Virus record (IMG/VR): IMGVR_UViG_3300031784_002227
Coordinates: 1-40,768 of that record
Reading direction: 5' to 3' (one strand)
Length of the DNA: 40,768 nucleotides
Source: a virus
Shown here: positions 6,845-14,548 of the stretch, one piece after another
Layout of the letters: every line of letters begins with the position of its first letter
How positions within the stretch are numbered: the first letter of the stretch is position 1
Notes under the pieces: model-generated
Seen by the model: the letters and a program-made list of their open reading frames with translations, nothing else
The model's database searches: none
Told to the model about the DNA's origin: nothing
Made by a program: the position numbers and the translations under genes

Positions 6845-7486
6845 ATGAAAGGTCGCATTGCACTATTCCTGCATCAACCTTACTGTTCAGTTCAGAGCGG
6901 TAATGGAATTATGCGAGCCCTAGGATCCAAATATAATTTTAAAATTTTTACCCGCCATGAACTTGAGCGGGATTTTTTTGACGACGTGGATCTTGTTTGT
7001 ATCCCCGGAGGATTTGGTGATGCAGGTCGTTTTGATTACTTGTTAGGTGAAAATGGCGATAAAATAAAAGAGTTTGTGCAACACGGAGGAGCGTATCTAG
7101 GAATTTGTATGGGTGCCTATTGGGCAGGACAGCATTACCTAGATATGTTAGAAGGTGTAGATGCTGTGCAATATATAACACGCCCAAAAACTGATACACA
7201 CAGACCACATGCTAAAAATTTAGATGTAACATGGAATGGTAGGCAAGAGCAGATGTATTTTTATGACGGCTGTGCGTTGGTAGGTAAGGGAAAATATCAA
7301 ACCATTGCAACCTATGCAAACGGTGACCCAATGGCGATAATACAAAACAGAATTGGGCTAATTGGTTGTCATCCAGAAAGTGAAAAACACTGGTACGAGA
7401 GTTATAGCTGGATGCAGGGAAAATATCATCAAGGCCGCCATTATCCATTGCTTTTAAATTTTGTAGACACTATACTAAAAGTATAA
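6845..7486 (+). CDS. Class I glutamine amidotransferase-like protein (BPL_N-like)
   Basis: A 213-aa flavodoxin-like protein with the marks of a class I amidotransferase fold: IPGGFGDAG near residue 54, a nucleophile elbow GGAYLGICMGAYWAG with Cys88, and CHPESE with His176 and Glu178 completing a Cys-His-Glu set. The arrangement most resembles the domain found at the N terminus of some biotin-protein ligases (BPL_N) rather than a synthetase-linked glutaminase. No synthetase domain is attached. Its substrate is unknown; ammonia transfer or a peptidase-like activity are both possible. It has no convincing ribosome binding site, consistent with the adjacent late-box layout. Confidence 0.78.
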   Translation: MKGRIALFLHQPYCSVQSGNGIMRALGSKYNFKIFTRHELERDFFDDVDLVCIPGGFGDAGRFDYLLGENGDKIKEFVQHGGAYLGICMGAYWAGQHYLDMLEGVDAVQYITRPKTDTHRPHAKNLDVTWNGRQEQMYFYDGCALVGKGKYQTIATYANGDPMAIIQNRIGLIGCHPESEKHWYESYSWMQGKYHQGRHYPLLLNFVDTILKV

Positions 7487-7498
7487 TTGTACTCTAGG

Positions 7499-7527
7499 TT
7501 GACAGTTCTGGTTTTTTCTTGTATAAT
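7499..7527 (+). promoter_or_regulatory. sigma70-type promoter for the metalloprotease gene
   Basis: TTGACA, a 17-base spacer and TATAAT are all exact consensus. Transcription would start near 7534, leaving a 20-base leader before ATG 7554. Confidence 0.85.
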
Positions 7528-7553
7528 ATACACATAGTAACAAGAAAGACTCT

Positions 7554-7964
7554 ATGGAATTCCAAGTACAAAGCCGCAGTCCAACTCTAAAGCGTTATGT
7601 AGAAGCATTAATGCCTAGTTTGATCAAACAACTCAAATTGGAACGTAGTCGTAAATTTGTATTAATTGAAATTGCCAAAGGTATTACTCCCGATGCCACT
7701 GGTTCAACAACTAATCTGCCCGGTTTGGATAGTTATGTGATTGCACTTAAACCTCAAAAGTGGGCAGATCTCGGTAGTACTTTAGCACACGAAATGGTCC
7801 ATGTTAAACAATTTGCCAAAGGACATTTCCAAATTGTAAATGGTACATGTTTTTGGAAAGGTAAAAAAATTACCAAACGAGTAAAATATCTGGATCTCCC
7901 ATGGGAAATAGAAGCATTTTCTAAACAAGAAATTTTGTTCAGAAAAGCGGTTGAATCCAAATAA
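7554..7964 (+). CDS. SprT-like zinc metallopeptidase
   Basis: A 136-aa protein with a metalloprotease helix LAHEMVHVKQ (HExxH: His79, Glu80, His83) and a downstream PWEIEAF that can supply a third, Glu ligand (Glu118 or Glu120). The size and order match small SprT-like peptidases common in large phages. It has its own strong promoter at 7499-7527. The target is unknown; SprT relatives act on DNA-bound proteins, but that role is not demonstrated for phage members. Confidence 0.78.
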   Translation: MEFQVQSRSPTLKRYVEALMPSLIKQLKLERSRKFVLIEIAKGITPDATGSTTNLPGLDSYVIALKPQKWADLGSTLAHEMVHVKQFAKGHFQIVNGTCFWKGKKITKRVKYLDLPWEIEAFSKQEILFRKAVESK

Positions 7965-7968
7965 ACAC

Positions 7969-7997
7969 TTGACAGCATGGTAAAACCATGCTATAAT
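7969..7997 (+). promoter_or_regulatory. sigma70-type promoter for rIIA with palindromic spacer
   Basis: The consensus TTGACA (7969-7974) and TATAAT (7992-7997) are separated by the 17-base perfect inverted repeat GCATGGTAAAACCATGC (7975-7991). The palindrome fills the whole spacer, so a bound repressor would block RNA polymerase directly. It is a candidate operator. Confidence 0.85.
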
Positions 7998-8028
7998 ATA
8001 TACATACAGCAACACAGAAAGGTGCAAA

Positions 8029-10206
8029 ATGATTCTTAACAATGCTCCAGTCAACGAAGCCATTGTTTCTAATGTCAGTGAAATTGGCGAATTCCGTATT
8101 CGTAACAGTGCCAAAGCATTCAGTATTTTGAGTTCGGGCTTGTATGCTAACAAGATCCGTGCTATTGTACGTGAACTTTCTTGTAATGCCGTTGACTCAC
8201 ATGCGGCCGCGGACAAGAAGGATACCCCTTTTGATGTTCATCTCCCAAACACTTTAGAACCTTGGTTTTCTATTCGAGACTATGGGACTGGCCTCTCACA
8301 TAAACAAGTCACACAAATCTACACCACGTACTTTGAAAGTACAAAAACAGCCAGCAACGAATTTATCGGAGCTCTTGGATTGGGATCCAAAAGCCCTTTT
8401 AGTTATACTGACAATTTTACTGTAACTGCTATCCAAAACGGCGTTAAGGGCATTTACTCTGCTTTCATTAACGGTGACGGAGTCCCGAGCATTGCATTAA
8501 TGATGCAAGAGGCTACCGACGAGCCAACGGGTGTTGAAGTTAAGTTTTCAGTCAACGACCGTTATGACTTTGACAAGTTCCGTCAAGAAGCTCGTAGTGT
8601 ATATCGTCACTTTGTTCTTAAGCCTGTTGTCAACGGTAATAATGACTTTGTGTTTGATCTGATTGATTACGAAAGCCGCGACATCATTCCCGGTGTGCAT
8701 AGTTACAAGAACGAAGGTCGTCGTGGTAGCGTGGCTGTCATGGGTAATATTGCTTATCCTATTGAAATCCCTGCCGCTGATCAAAGCATTGACCAGGATG
8801 TGCGAAACTTGTTGACTTGCGGACTTGAAATGCACTTTGCTATCGGCGAGTTGGACTTCCAAGCGTCACGTGAAGGTCTGAGCTACATTCCTTCAACCAT
8901 TGCGGCTATTAAAGCCAAGTTGGAACAACTCAATACGGCATTGGCAGTTGTGATTGCTCGAGAAGCAGATGCTATCCCTAATCTGTGGGATCGTGCTGTG
9001 TTCTTGTTTAAGAAGAAAGAGCATAAGTTGTGGACTGCGGCTGTGGCCAAGTATGCGCTCGACACTAACTTGCCAACTTACAATACTAAACAGTACAGCC
9101 AAATGGCTCGTTTTGACTTCAAAGTTGAAGACCTTGCTACAAACTGGAACATTCAGATTCGTCTGTTACAACAAGCTCGTCATACTAAAACAGTGAGCAA
9201 TGGTAAGAGCGTCACAGAGTATGCTGACAATCGTGCCAAAAATGCCAATGGACATTACATCACATGGCAAGAATGGCACATTCCAGTAGACGACACTTGC
9301 CACTTTATCATCAACGACCTAAAGACAGGTGCCGGCGAACGTGCCCGATATCATTATAAAGAAGTTGGGTGTGATGTGTACAGCCGTGCTATCTGGATCT
9401 TGGAGAAGGTAGACAAGAACAAGGCAATGAATACTCAAGCATTCTTTGCCGCTATCCAAGAACCGCCCACTGCTCGACGTTTTGCCGCAAGTACCTTGCA
9501 ACAACGTGAACGTGAGAACATGGGCAAGAATGTAACAATTCTGCAATTGGTACGTCGTGGTGGTGGTGGATATCGTCGTAGTGATGATGACATGGTATGG
9601 CGTGACGCTGGTAAGGCTGATGCATTTGATGCCGCTGTTACATTTTACTATGTTCCGTTAAGCGGGTTCAGTATGCAAAGTGCCAAAGGTTATGCCAGTG
9701 GTAAGGAATTGTATGACGATGTTAAGGCTTTGCCCGATTTGTTCAAAGGTGATATCTACGGTGTTCGTAAAGGCGACATTGAAGAGATTAAGAAGTTGTC
9801 AAACTGGGTCAACTTTGAAGATTACATTGCCTCATTGTTAACTGCTAAAGATACAAGTAAATTGTTGATGAGTTTGGTTAAATCAAAACTTGACCATGCA
9901 GACATTTTAGAGTATAATAGTAGTGTAATAACGCTAATCGATGCCAAGAGTCCGTATGCAGAAATTGTAAATGAACTTAAAGGTGTTGAAAAGTTTAAAG
10001 GTTACACATATAATATTGATCGTTTGTTCCGCCGATTTGCTCCTAACGCTAATATTAGCCCGGATGCATTGGTTACAAAATATCAACAAAAACTTAATGA
10101 CGTGAATCGTAGGTATCCGTTATTGAAAAGTCTGAGCACTTACCGCGTTGAAGCAAGCGATATTGCCGAATATGTAAATTTAATTGACGCAAAGAAAGGC
10201 GTATAA
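8029..10206 (+). CDS. rIIA: rIIA-like protein (GHKL ATPase domain)
   Basis: A 725-aa protein, the same length as T4 rIIA. The N-terminal GHKL (Hsp90/histidine-kinase-like) ATP-binding domain shows the N box RELSCNAVDSHAAA (Glu49, Asn53), the G1 box IRDYGTGLS (Asp84, Gly86, Gly88) and the Gly-rich lid GALGLGSKSPFSY (about 114-126). The remainder is a long divergent C-terminal region. In T4, rIIA with rIIB associates with the membrane and counters prophage-encoded exclusion; here it probably plays the same protective role. It is driven by the promoter at 7969-7997 with AAAGGTG upstream of the ATG, and is followed one base after its stop by rIIB. Confidence 0.92.
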   Translation: MILNNAPVNEAIVSNVSEIGEFRIRNSAKAFSILSSGLYANKIRAIVRELSCNAVDSHAAADKKDTPFDVHLPNTLEPWFSIRDYGTGLSHKQVTQIYTTYFESTKTASNEFIGALGLGSKSPFSYTDNFTVTAIQNGVKGIYSAFINGDGVPSIALMMQEATDEPTGVEVKFSVNDRYDFDKFRQEARSVYRHFVLKPVVNGNNDFVFDLIDYESRDIIPGVHSYKNEGRRGSVAVMGNIAYPIEIPAADQSIDQDVRNLLTCGLEMHFAIGELDFQASREGLSYIPSTIAAIKAKLEQLNTALAVVIAREADAIPNLWDRAVFLFKKKEHKLWTAAVAKYALDTNLPTYNTKQYSQMARFDFKVEDLATNWNIQIRLLQQARHTKTVSNGKSVTEYADNRAKNANGHYITWQEWHIPVDDTCHFIINDLKTGAGERARYHYKEVGCDVYSRAIWILEKVDKNKAMNTQAFFAAIQEPPTARRFAASTLQQRERENMGKNVTILQLVRRGGGGYRRSDDDMVWRDAGKADAFDAAVTFYYVPLSGFSMQSAKGYASGKELYDDVKALPDLFKGDIYGVRKGDIEEIKKLSNWVNFEDYIASLLTAKDTSKLLMSLVKSKLDHADILEYNSSVITLIDAKSPYAEIVNELKGVEKFKGYTYNIDRLFRRFAPNANISPDALVTKYQQKLNDVNRRYPLLKSLSTYRVEASDIAEYVNLIDAKKGV

Positions 10207-10207
10207 A

Positions 10208-10984
10208 ATGAGCTATCCGTTTATCATTCAAGGCAGCAATGTTGTTGTCGTTATTGGAAATAAGTCACACACTATTTCTAAAACACATATTACCTATCCC
10301 AAGGTATTAGAAGCTATTAAGGCTGGAGATTGGGATACTGTTAAAGATGTCATCGAACCTAAAAAGGTTGTTTTGAACTATGGTGCTGGCAATGTTAGCA
10401 TCCAAGGCGAAACATTGTTCTGGAAAGGTGAGGTCCTTAATACTGGACTTGCCCGTCGAATGATTGAAATGTTGCAAGAAGGCTTTCCAGTTGAACCAAT
10501 GGTTAACTTTATGGAAAACCTGTATGCTAACCCTAGCAAGCGAGCAGTGACCGAACTGTATGGCTTCTTGGAGAAGAATAACTTGCCAATTACTCCAGAC
10601 GGGTATTTCCTTGCTTACAAGAAAGTTCGTGATAACTTTATGGATGTGCATAGCGGTACAATGGATAACTCCGTTGGTCGTGTAGTTGAAATGGAACGTA
10701 ACAAGGTAGACGACAACAAGGATCAAACCTGCTCAACAGGTCTGCACTTCTGCGGTATGAGTTACTTGTCGTGCTTTGGTGGTGATCGTACTGTTATTGT
10801 TAAGATTAATCCACGTGATGTTGTGAGCATTCCAACTGACTACAACGAAGCTAAAGGTCGTGCTTGCCGCTATGAAGTAATCGGTGAATTGGGTGTCGAA
10901 CCTGAAGAAGCATTTACTGCACCTGTGCAGGAAAATGCCAACAGTTATAACAGCCCAACTAGTTGGGGTACAACTAATATATGA
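10208..10984 (+). CDS. rIIB: rIIB-like protein
   Basis: A 258-aa protein. The central block PITPDGYFLAYKKVRDNF, followed by DVHSGT, NSVGRVVEM and TCSTGLHFCG, is characteristic of the rIIB family. T4 rIIB is 312 aa, so this is a somewhat shorter version. The start at 10208 has AAAGG upstream and lies one base past the rIIA stop; the in-frame ATG at 10184 inside rIIA lacks a ribosome binding site. rIIB acts with rIIA in T4. The Gln/Asn/Ser-rich C terminus (last 25 residues) is probably disordered. Confidence 0.92.
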   Translation: MSYPFIIQGSNVVVVIGNKSHTISKTHITYPKVLEAIKAGDWDTVKDVIEPKKVVLNYGAGNVSIQGETLFWKGEVLNTGLARRMIEMLQEGFPVEPMVNFMENLYANPSKRAVTELYGFLEKNNLPITPDGYFLAYKKVRDNFMDVHSGTMDNSVGRVVEMERNKVDDNKDQTCSTGLHFCGMSYLSCFGGDRTVIVKINPRDVVSIPTDYNEAKGRACRYEVIGELGVEPEEAFTAPVQENANSYNSPTSWGTTNI

Positions 10985-11157
10985 TTAGACTTTGGCTAGC
11001 CTTTGCTATCCTTGCCGTTCTTATCCACTTTGGCATTACTGCTTGGAGGAATCTCAACGGCAAGGAACGTTGGACCTTGACAAAGTCCATTGTATATAGT
11101 ATAATTGTTGCATCACTAGCACTAGTGGCAATGGTCGGATTGGTAATCTTATTTTAA
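10981..11157 (+). CDS. Two-helix small membrane protein (58 aa)
   Basis: The start overlaps the rIIB stop by ATGA. There are two predicted transmembrane helices, about residues 3-21 and 38-58, linked by a basic loop (RNLNGKERW). It is followed by AAGGATTAAT and another short membrane peptide, then the SPFH lipoprotein. It may be a membrane partner of rIIAB or of the SPFH protein. That is inference from position only. Confidence 0.6.
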   Translation: MIRLWLAFAILAVLIHFGITAWRNLNGKERWTLTKSIVYSIIVASLALVAMVGLVILF

Positions 11158-11165
11158 GGATTAAT

Positions 11166-11252
11166 ATGGTTAATGATCGTTATCTTCGCCCTTTGTATTT
11201 TGCTTTGGGTTTCGTTGTTTGCTTTTTTCTTTTTTCACAAGGTATTATTTAA
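11166..11252 (+). CDS. Possible 28-aa membrane peptide upstream of SPFH gene
   Basis: A short frame with AAGGA at good spacing that ends one base before the SPFH start. It is largely hydrophobic (YFALGFVVCFFLFS). It could be a real micropeptide or just a translational leader that delivers ribosomes to the SPFH start. Confidence 0.4.
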   Translation: MVNDRYLRPLYFALGFVVCFFLFSQGII

Positions 11253-11253
11253 A

Positions 11254-12048
11254 ATGAAACGTATTTTGACTCTCTCCGTTCTTGCCGCCGCTGTTCTTGC
11301 TACAGGTTGTACTCGTATTGAAACTGGTGAAGTTGGTGTTCGAGTTGGCTTTGACAAACAAGTACAGCCTGGAGAACTACTTCCGGGTTCGTTCAATCAG
11401 GTGTTGATCGGTGACGTACTGACATTTCCTATCAAGGATGTTAATGTCTCATTGGAGAATATGACTCCAGTGGCCAAAGATAACTCGACGATGAAAGACT
11501 TGGATGCTGTGGTTGTCTACAACATCAACCCACAACAAGTATCAGAACTGTATGCTACAAAGAACAAGGCTTTCCACGCAGAGTTCAAAGGCGACACCTA
11601 TGTGATGTACAACTACATTGTTCAAAATGCTCGTAATGCTATCTACAAGGCAGCACGAAAGTATGAAGCACTAGATATGGCAGACAATCGCGGTGAAATG
11701 GAAAAGTTCATTCAAGACGAAATCGTTCGCAACTTGGCAGAAGAAAAGTTGGACGGTACTATTATGATTAGCCAAGTGTTGATTCGTAATGTAGTACCAG
11801 CAGACTCAGTTGTTGAGAGTGCCAACGCACTGGTTCGTTCAAAGAACGAATTGAAGCAGAAGGAAGTTGAAGTTAAGACTGCCGAAGCTGAAAGTCGTCG
11901 TATGGCAGCATTGGCTAACAACTCAGGGGCGTCAATTGCGTTTATGCAGGCACAGGCCATGTTGAACATCAGTGAAGGTATTAAGAACGGACAAGTGCAG
12001 ACCATTGTTGTTCCAAGTAACTTCAACGCATTGATGATGCCCAAGTAA
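11254..12048 (+). CDS. SPFH/Band-7 (prohibitin-like) lipoprotein
   Basis: A 264-aa protein. The N terminus MKRILTLSVLAAAVLATGC is a lipoprotein signal peptide with a lipobox (ATGC, lipid-modified Cys19). The body is an SPFH/prohibitin domain: an early TGEVGVRVGF strand, VVVYNINPQQ, a central helical part, IMISQVLIRNVVPAD, then the long Ala/Glu/Lys-rich helix KNELKQKEVEVKTAEAE typical of stomatin/HflC-type proteins. I start at 11254 because it gives a clean lipobox; the upstream in-frame start at 11173 would add a second hydrophobic stretch. SPFH proteins scaffold membrane complexes, such as HflKC around FtsH. A phage copy may alter host membrane proteolysis. Confidence 0.85.
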   Translation: MKRILTLSVLAAAVLATGCTRIETGEVGVRVGFDKQVQPGELLPGSFNQVLIGDVLTFPIKDVNVSLENMTPVAKDNSTMKDLDAVVVYNINPQQVSELYATKNKAFHAEFKGDTYVMYNYIVQNARNAIYKAARKYEALDMADNRGEMEKFIQDEIVRNLAEEKLDGTIMISQVLIRNVVPADSVVESANALVRSKNELKQKEVEVKTAEAESRRMAALANNSGASIAFMQAQAMLNISEGIKNGQVQTIVVPSNFNALMMPK

Positions 12049-12049
12049 T

Positions 12050-12220
12050 ATGGACAAGCAAGTTCTGGACCTAGTTAATAGAATTACAGATTACCTAGCA
12101 ATGGGTGGACTGTTTAATCCAGAACTTGCTAATCATACAGCAGTGAGAGATTTGTTAATAGAATGTAGGAAAGCATTAAATGAACGAACGAATTCAAAAA
12201 CTTTGGGAAGAGGCTGCTAA
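12050..12220 (+). CDS. Small helical hypothetical protein (56 aa)
   Basis: It begins one base after the SPFH stop and overlaps the next gene by 41 bases. The sequence MDKQVLDLVNRITDYLAMGG, then NPELANHTAVRDLLIECRKAL, is two amphipathic helices around a Gly-rich turn, a pattern I associate with small conserved phage proteins. No ribosome binding site is visible, so it would be translated by coupling. Function unknown. Confidence 0.5.
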   Translation: MDKQVLDLVNRITDYLAMGGLFNPELANHTAVRDLLIECRKALNERTNSKTLGRGC

Positions 12221-12473
12221 AACAACTCAGGGTGATTCTTGGGAAAAGCAGACAAAGTTCATAGAAAAGTTCGCCGAGTTGATTGTTAGGGAATGTTGCA
12301 TAGCATTGAATCCCATGTTGCGTGATATGATTAGTCGCGGGCAGGGAGTAGATTTAATTAAACTGCATTTTGGAATGAATCCCAAAGAAATTACAACTGC
12401 CATGCTTGACGCCGCCATTGCTCAATGCGAACGAGAATTAGCAAAAAAGAAATCTGGAGTTAAAGATGTTTAA
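12180..12473 (+). CDS. FAELIV/HFGV-family small protein, copy 5 (extended)
   Basis: A 97-aa member of the family at 3716-5105: MNERIQKLWEEAA, EKFAELIVRECCIAL, then IKLHFGMNPKE. An additional 30-residue C-terminal helix (ITTAMLDAAIAQCERELAKK) is unique to this copy. The FAELIV nucleotide core is identical to the copies 8 kb upstream. It is downstream of the SPFH gene, so the family is spread over two loci. Confidence 0.65.
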   Translation: MNERIQKLWEEAAKTTQGDSWEKQTKFIEKFAELIVRECCIALNPMLRDMISRGQGVDLIKLHFGMNPKEITTAMLDAAIAQCERELAKKKSGVKDV

Positions 12474-12723
12474 TTGGTTTAAAAGTCGAGAAGAACGTGC
12501 TAAAGGTTATAACGTAGTCCCGTTTCCAGAACGTGCTCCGGTTCCTCTTATTGAACCGCCAAAATCGGAACAAGAATACTACAGTATAGGAATAACCAGT
12601 GAAGGTCGTATAACTTTTAAAACTGGTATTTCAACAATTACTATGAATCGTAAAGGTTGTCAAAATTTAATTGAGCAACTTAATCTATTCATGAATCAAC
12701 TAGAGGAAGAAAATAATGAATGA
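12466..12723 (+). CDS. Hypothetical protein (85 aa)
   Basis: It overlaps the preceding gene by 8 bases and the next by 8. The N terminus is basic and aromatic (MFNWFKSREERAKGY), the middle Pro-rich (VPFPERAPVPLIEPP), and the C terminus has a beta hairpin (GITSEGRITFKTGIST) and an amphipathic helix. No known family recognised. Confidence 0.55.
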   Translation: MFNWFKSREERAKGYNVVPFPERAPVPLIEPPKSEQEYYSIGITSEGRITFKTGISTITMNRKGCQNLIEQLNLFMNQLEEENNE

Positions 12724-12907
12724 AAATTTAAAAAAACTATTCGAAGCGCAACAGATCCAAGTTAGGGTTGATGGACTTTATCCGACAACAGGGATTGATA
12801 CGTTTGGACTGCTTTTATCGGGCATTAATGAATGTATCACTGTTCTTGAGGCGGCCGAGGAGACTTCTGCAATCTCTTCTATCAAAGCCCATTTTGGTTT
12901 AAATTAA
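12716..12907 (+). CDS. Divergent HFGV-family small protein, copy 6
   Basis: A 63-aa protein beginning MNENLKKLFEAQ and ending SSIKAHFGLN, which matches the N- and C-terminal blocks of the FAELIV/HFGV family. The central segment has diverged (FGLLLSGINECITVLEAAEE). AGAGGAAGAAA precedes the ATG. It is the last gene before the promoter at 12909. Confidence 0.55.
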   Translation: MNENLKKLFEAQQIQVRVDGLYPTTGIDTFGLLLSGINECITVLEAAEETSAISSIKAHFGLN

Positions 12908-12908
12908 T

Positions 12909-12937
12909 TTGACAACTGTTATAATTTACAATATAAT
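12909..12937 (+). promoter_or_regulatory. sigma70-type promoter abutting a start codon
   Basis: Exact TTGACA, a 17-base spacer and exact TATAAT. The -10 ends only five bases before ATG 12943, so the predicted transcript start falls on or next to the start codon. Confidence 0.82.
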
Positions 12938-12942
12938 GAACT

Positions 12943-13533
12943 ATGAACTTTACTAATGTAATCAATGCCGCTGGAAGTAGGATCACTGGAGGTAGTGACT
13001 ACGGTTGGCAATGTTATGGAACTAATTCACAAATTCTTGATTTCCAAAACATTGACAAAAAGCCCTACGCTCATTGCGTCTTTGATCGAGAAACACAAAC
13101 TGTTTATGAAATTGTAGTAGAGGTGCCGAATCACACGCAGGCATACAGATGGATTAATTTAGATTTTCGAGATGCATATTATAAAGAAAGTAATGATAGA
13201 GGTTTAGATCCTAATAATGCTTGGGATAACGTGTCTTTCACCCATGTAGACACTGAAGAACTTATTCTAGAATATCTAGAAGACATCGGTAATATAAATT
13301 ACAGCAATATCAATTTTAATCAGGAAAGTATTATGAGCAACGATAGATTTAAAGTAGATTTGGATATTCGTTTTGTGTTTGATGTAGAAGCATCATCAAT
13401 GGATGAAGCTCTTGAAAAGGCACACGAATGGCAAGAAACAATGAAGGTCAATTGGGGTAAGAATCCAGATGTTACCTGGATGGACCATGAAGTTGTAAAA
13501 GAGACAGTAAGCCGGGAACTCAGTTTCACGTGA
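12943..13533 (+). CDS. Hypothetical two-part protein (196 aa)
   Basis: The frame has two apparent parts. Residues 1-130 are an acidic aromatic-rich domain (GGSDYGWQCYGTN, RWINLDFRDAYY). Residues 131-196 start at an internal Met (ATG 13333) with a good ribosome binding site (AGGAAAG, 7 bases from AGGA to the ATG) and form a separate unit, MSNDRFKVDLDIRFVF to VKETVSREL. The first start has no leader, because the promoter lies directly upstream. The gene may therefore produce a full-length protein and a 66-aa C-terminal product, or be a fusion of two ancestral genes. No function recognised. Confidence 0.6.
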   Translation: MNFTNVINAAGSRITGGSDYGWQCYGTNSQILDFQNIDKKPYAHCVFDRETQTVYEIVVEVPNHTQAYRWINLDFRDAYYKESNDRGLDPNNAWDNVSFTHVDTEELILEYLEDIGNINYSNINFNQESIMSNDRFKVDLDIRFVFDVEASSMDEALEKAHEWQETMKVNWGKNPDVTWMDHEVVKETVSRELSFT

Positions 13534-13576
13534 TGTGACCCCTGCGGTAAGATAATTATAAAAAACAAGGATCGCA

Positions 13577-14371
13577 ATGACTAAAGGTAAACTTAATATC
13601 CCAACAAAACAAACAATTCCAGAAAAGCGTCAAATGCCAGCCGGCGCGGCAACAAAACCGCCTCTGACTAAATTTAATCCTTTTCCTGGACAAAGTAATT
13701 CAAATCCAGCAGGTGCTCCAAAGCAATTGCCGCAAACAAACAAACAACCTAGTGTAATGATTGCTGTTCCGGCCATGGAAATGGTTAATGCTGAATTTGC
13801 ACAACACCTGGCTATGGCCGCCGCTAACATGGTTGCTAACGGTATTAAGATCAATTGTGCATTTAACATTGGTAGTGTAATTACTATTGCTAGACGTAAT
13901 CTTGCTGATATCTTTATGAAAAGCGATTTTGACTACATTTGGTGGGTCGACAGCGACATGAAGTTTCCAATCGATGCGCCATTAAAGCTACTCAAAAGAA
14001 ATGTACCAATTGTAGGTGCTAATTATCGTAGACGCCGTTTTCCTAATCCCAACTTTACGGGAATGTCAGGAGCTCCGGGTAGTTTTACAGAATTTGTAAC
14101 TACTGATCAAAGTCCTCCAATGGAAAAGATCGATGTTCTTCCTCACGGAATGGTCTTGGCACATCGATCTGTTTATGAAAAAATCCAAGGCCCGTACTAC
14201 CTACAAGAATTTGTTCCTGAACTTAATTTAGAAATTGGTGAGGACATTTTCTTCTGTAAACAAGTACAAAAAGCAGGTTTCGATATTTGGTGCGATCAAG
14301 AACTCAGCAGAGAAGTTGCACATATCGGTATCTTCCACTTTAACTATAACTTGTCCGTTGAAGGACAATAA
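13577..14371 (+). CDS. GT-A fold glycosyltransferase
   Basis: A 264-aa protein. Residues 1-58 are a low-complexity Lys/Pro/Asn/Gln-rich tail. The catalytic part begins at PSVMIAVPAM and has a clear DxD metal/nucleotide-sugar motif in WWVDSDMKFP (Asp125, Asp127). Later motifs are NYRRRRFPNPNF and LEIGEDIFFCKQVQKAGFDI, where the acidic ED is in the position of the catalytic base region. Related glycosyltransferases are frequent in T4-like phages. The acceptor (DNA base, capsid or host glycan) is unknown. AAGGATCGCA precedes the start. It may use sugars made by the UXS at 26025. Confidence 0.82.
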   Translation: MTKGKLNIPTKQTIPEKRQMPAGAATKPPLTKFNPFPGQSNSNPAGAPKQLPQTNKQPSVMIAVPAMEMVNAEFAQHLAMAAANMVANGIKINCAFNIGSVITIARRNLADIFMKSDFDYIWWVDSDMKFPIDAPLKLLKRNVPIVGANYRRRRFPNPNFTGMSGAPGSFTEFVTTDQSPPMEKIDVLPHGMVLAHRSVYEKIQGPYYLQEFVPELNLEIGEDIFFCKQVQKAGFDIWCDQELSREVAHIGIFHFNYNLSVEGQ

Positions 14372-14380
14372 AGGTAAATT

Positions 14381-14548
14381 ATGAATTACGAGTCTATTGA
14401 AATACGCAAAGTACGAAACGGTGTTATTGTTACTCTGCGTAGTGACGACGACGAAGATCAAGAGTTCGTCTATGATACAGACCGTAAGGCCATTAAATTT
14501 GTTAAAGATCTATTAGAACTTAAGACAAAGGAAAAGGTAGCAGAATGA
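14381..14548 (+). CDS. Small acidic hypothetical protein (55 aa)
   Basis: AAAGGTAAATT precedes the ATG, and the stop overlaps the next start (ATGA). The protein is beta-rich at the N terminus (ESIEIRKVRNGVIVTLR), with an Asp/Glu cluster and then a basic amphipathic helix. No family recognised. Confidence 0.58.
   Translation: MNYESIEIRKVRNGVIVTLRSDDDEDQEFVYDTDRKAIKFVKDLLELKTKEKVAE

Noticed and set aside
11712-12044. Minus-strand 110-aa open frame inside the SPFH gene
   Set aside because: It is antisense to the long Ala/Glu/Lys helix of the SPFH protein, which yields Ser/Thr/Leu-rich shadows. No ribosome binding site is seen.
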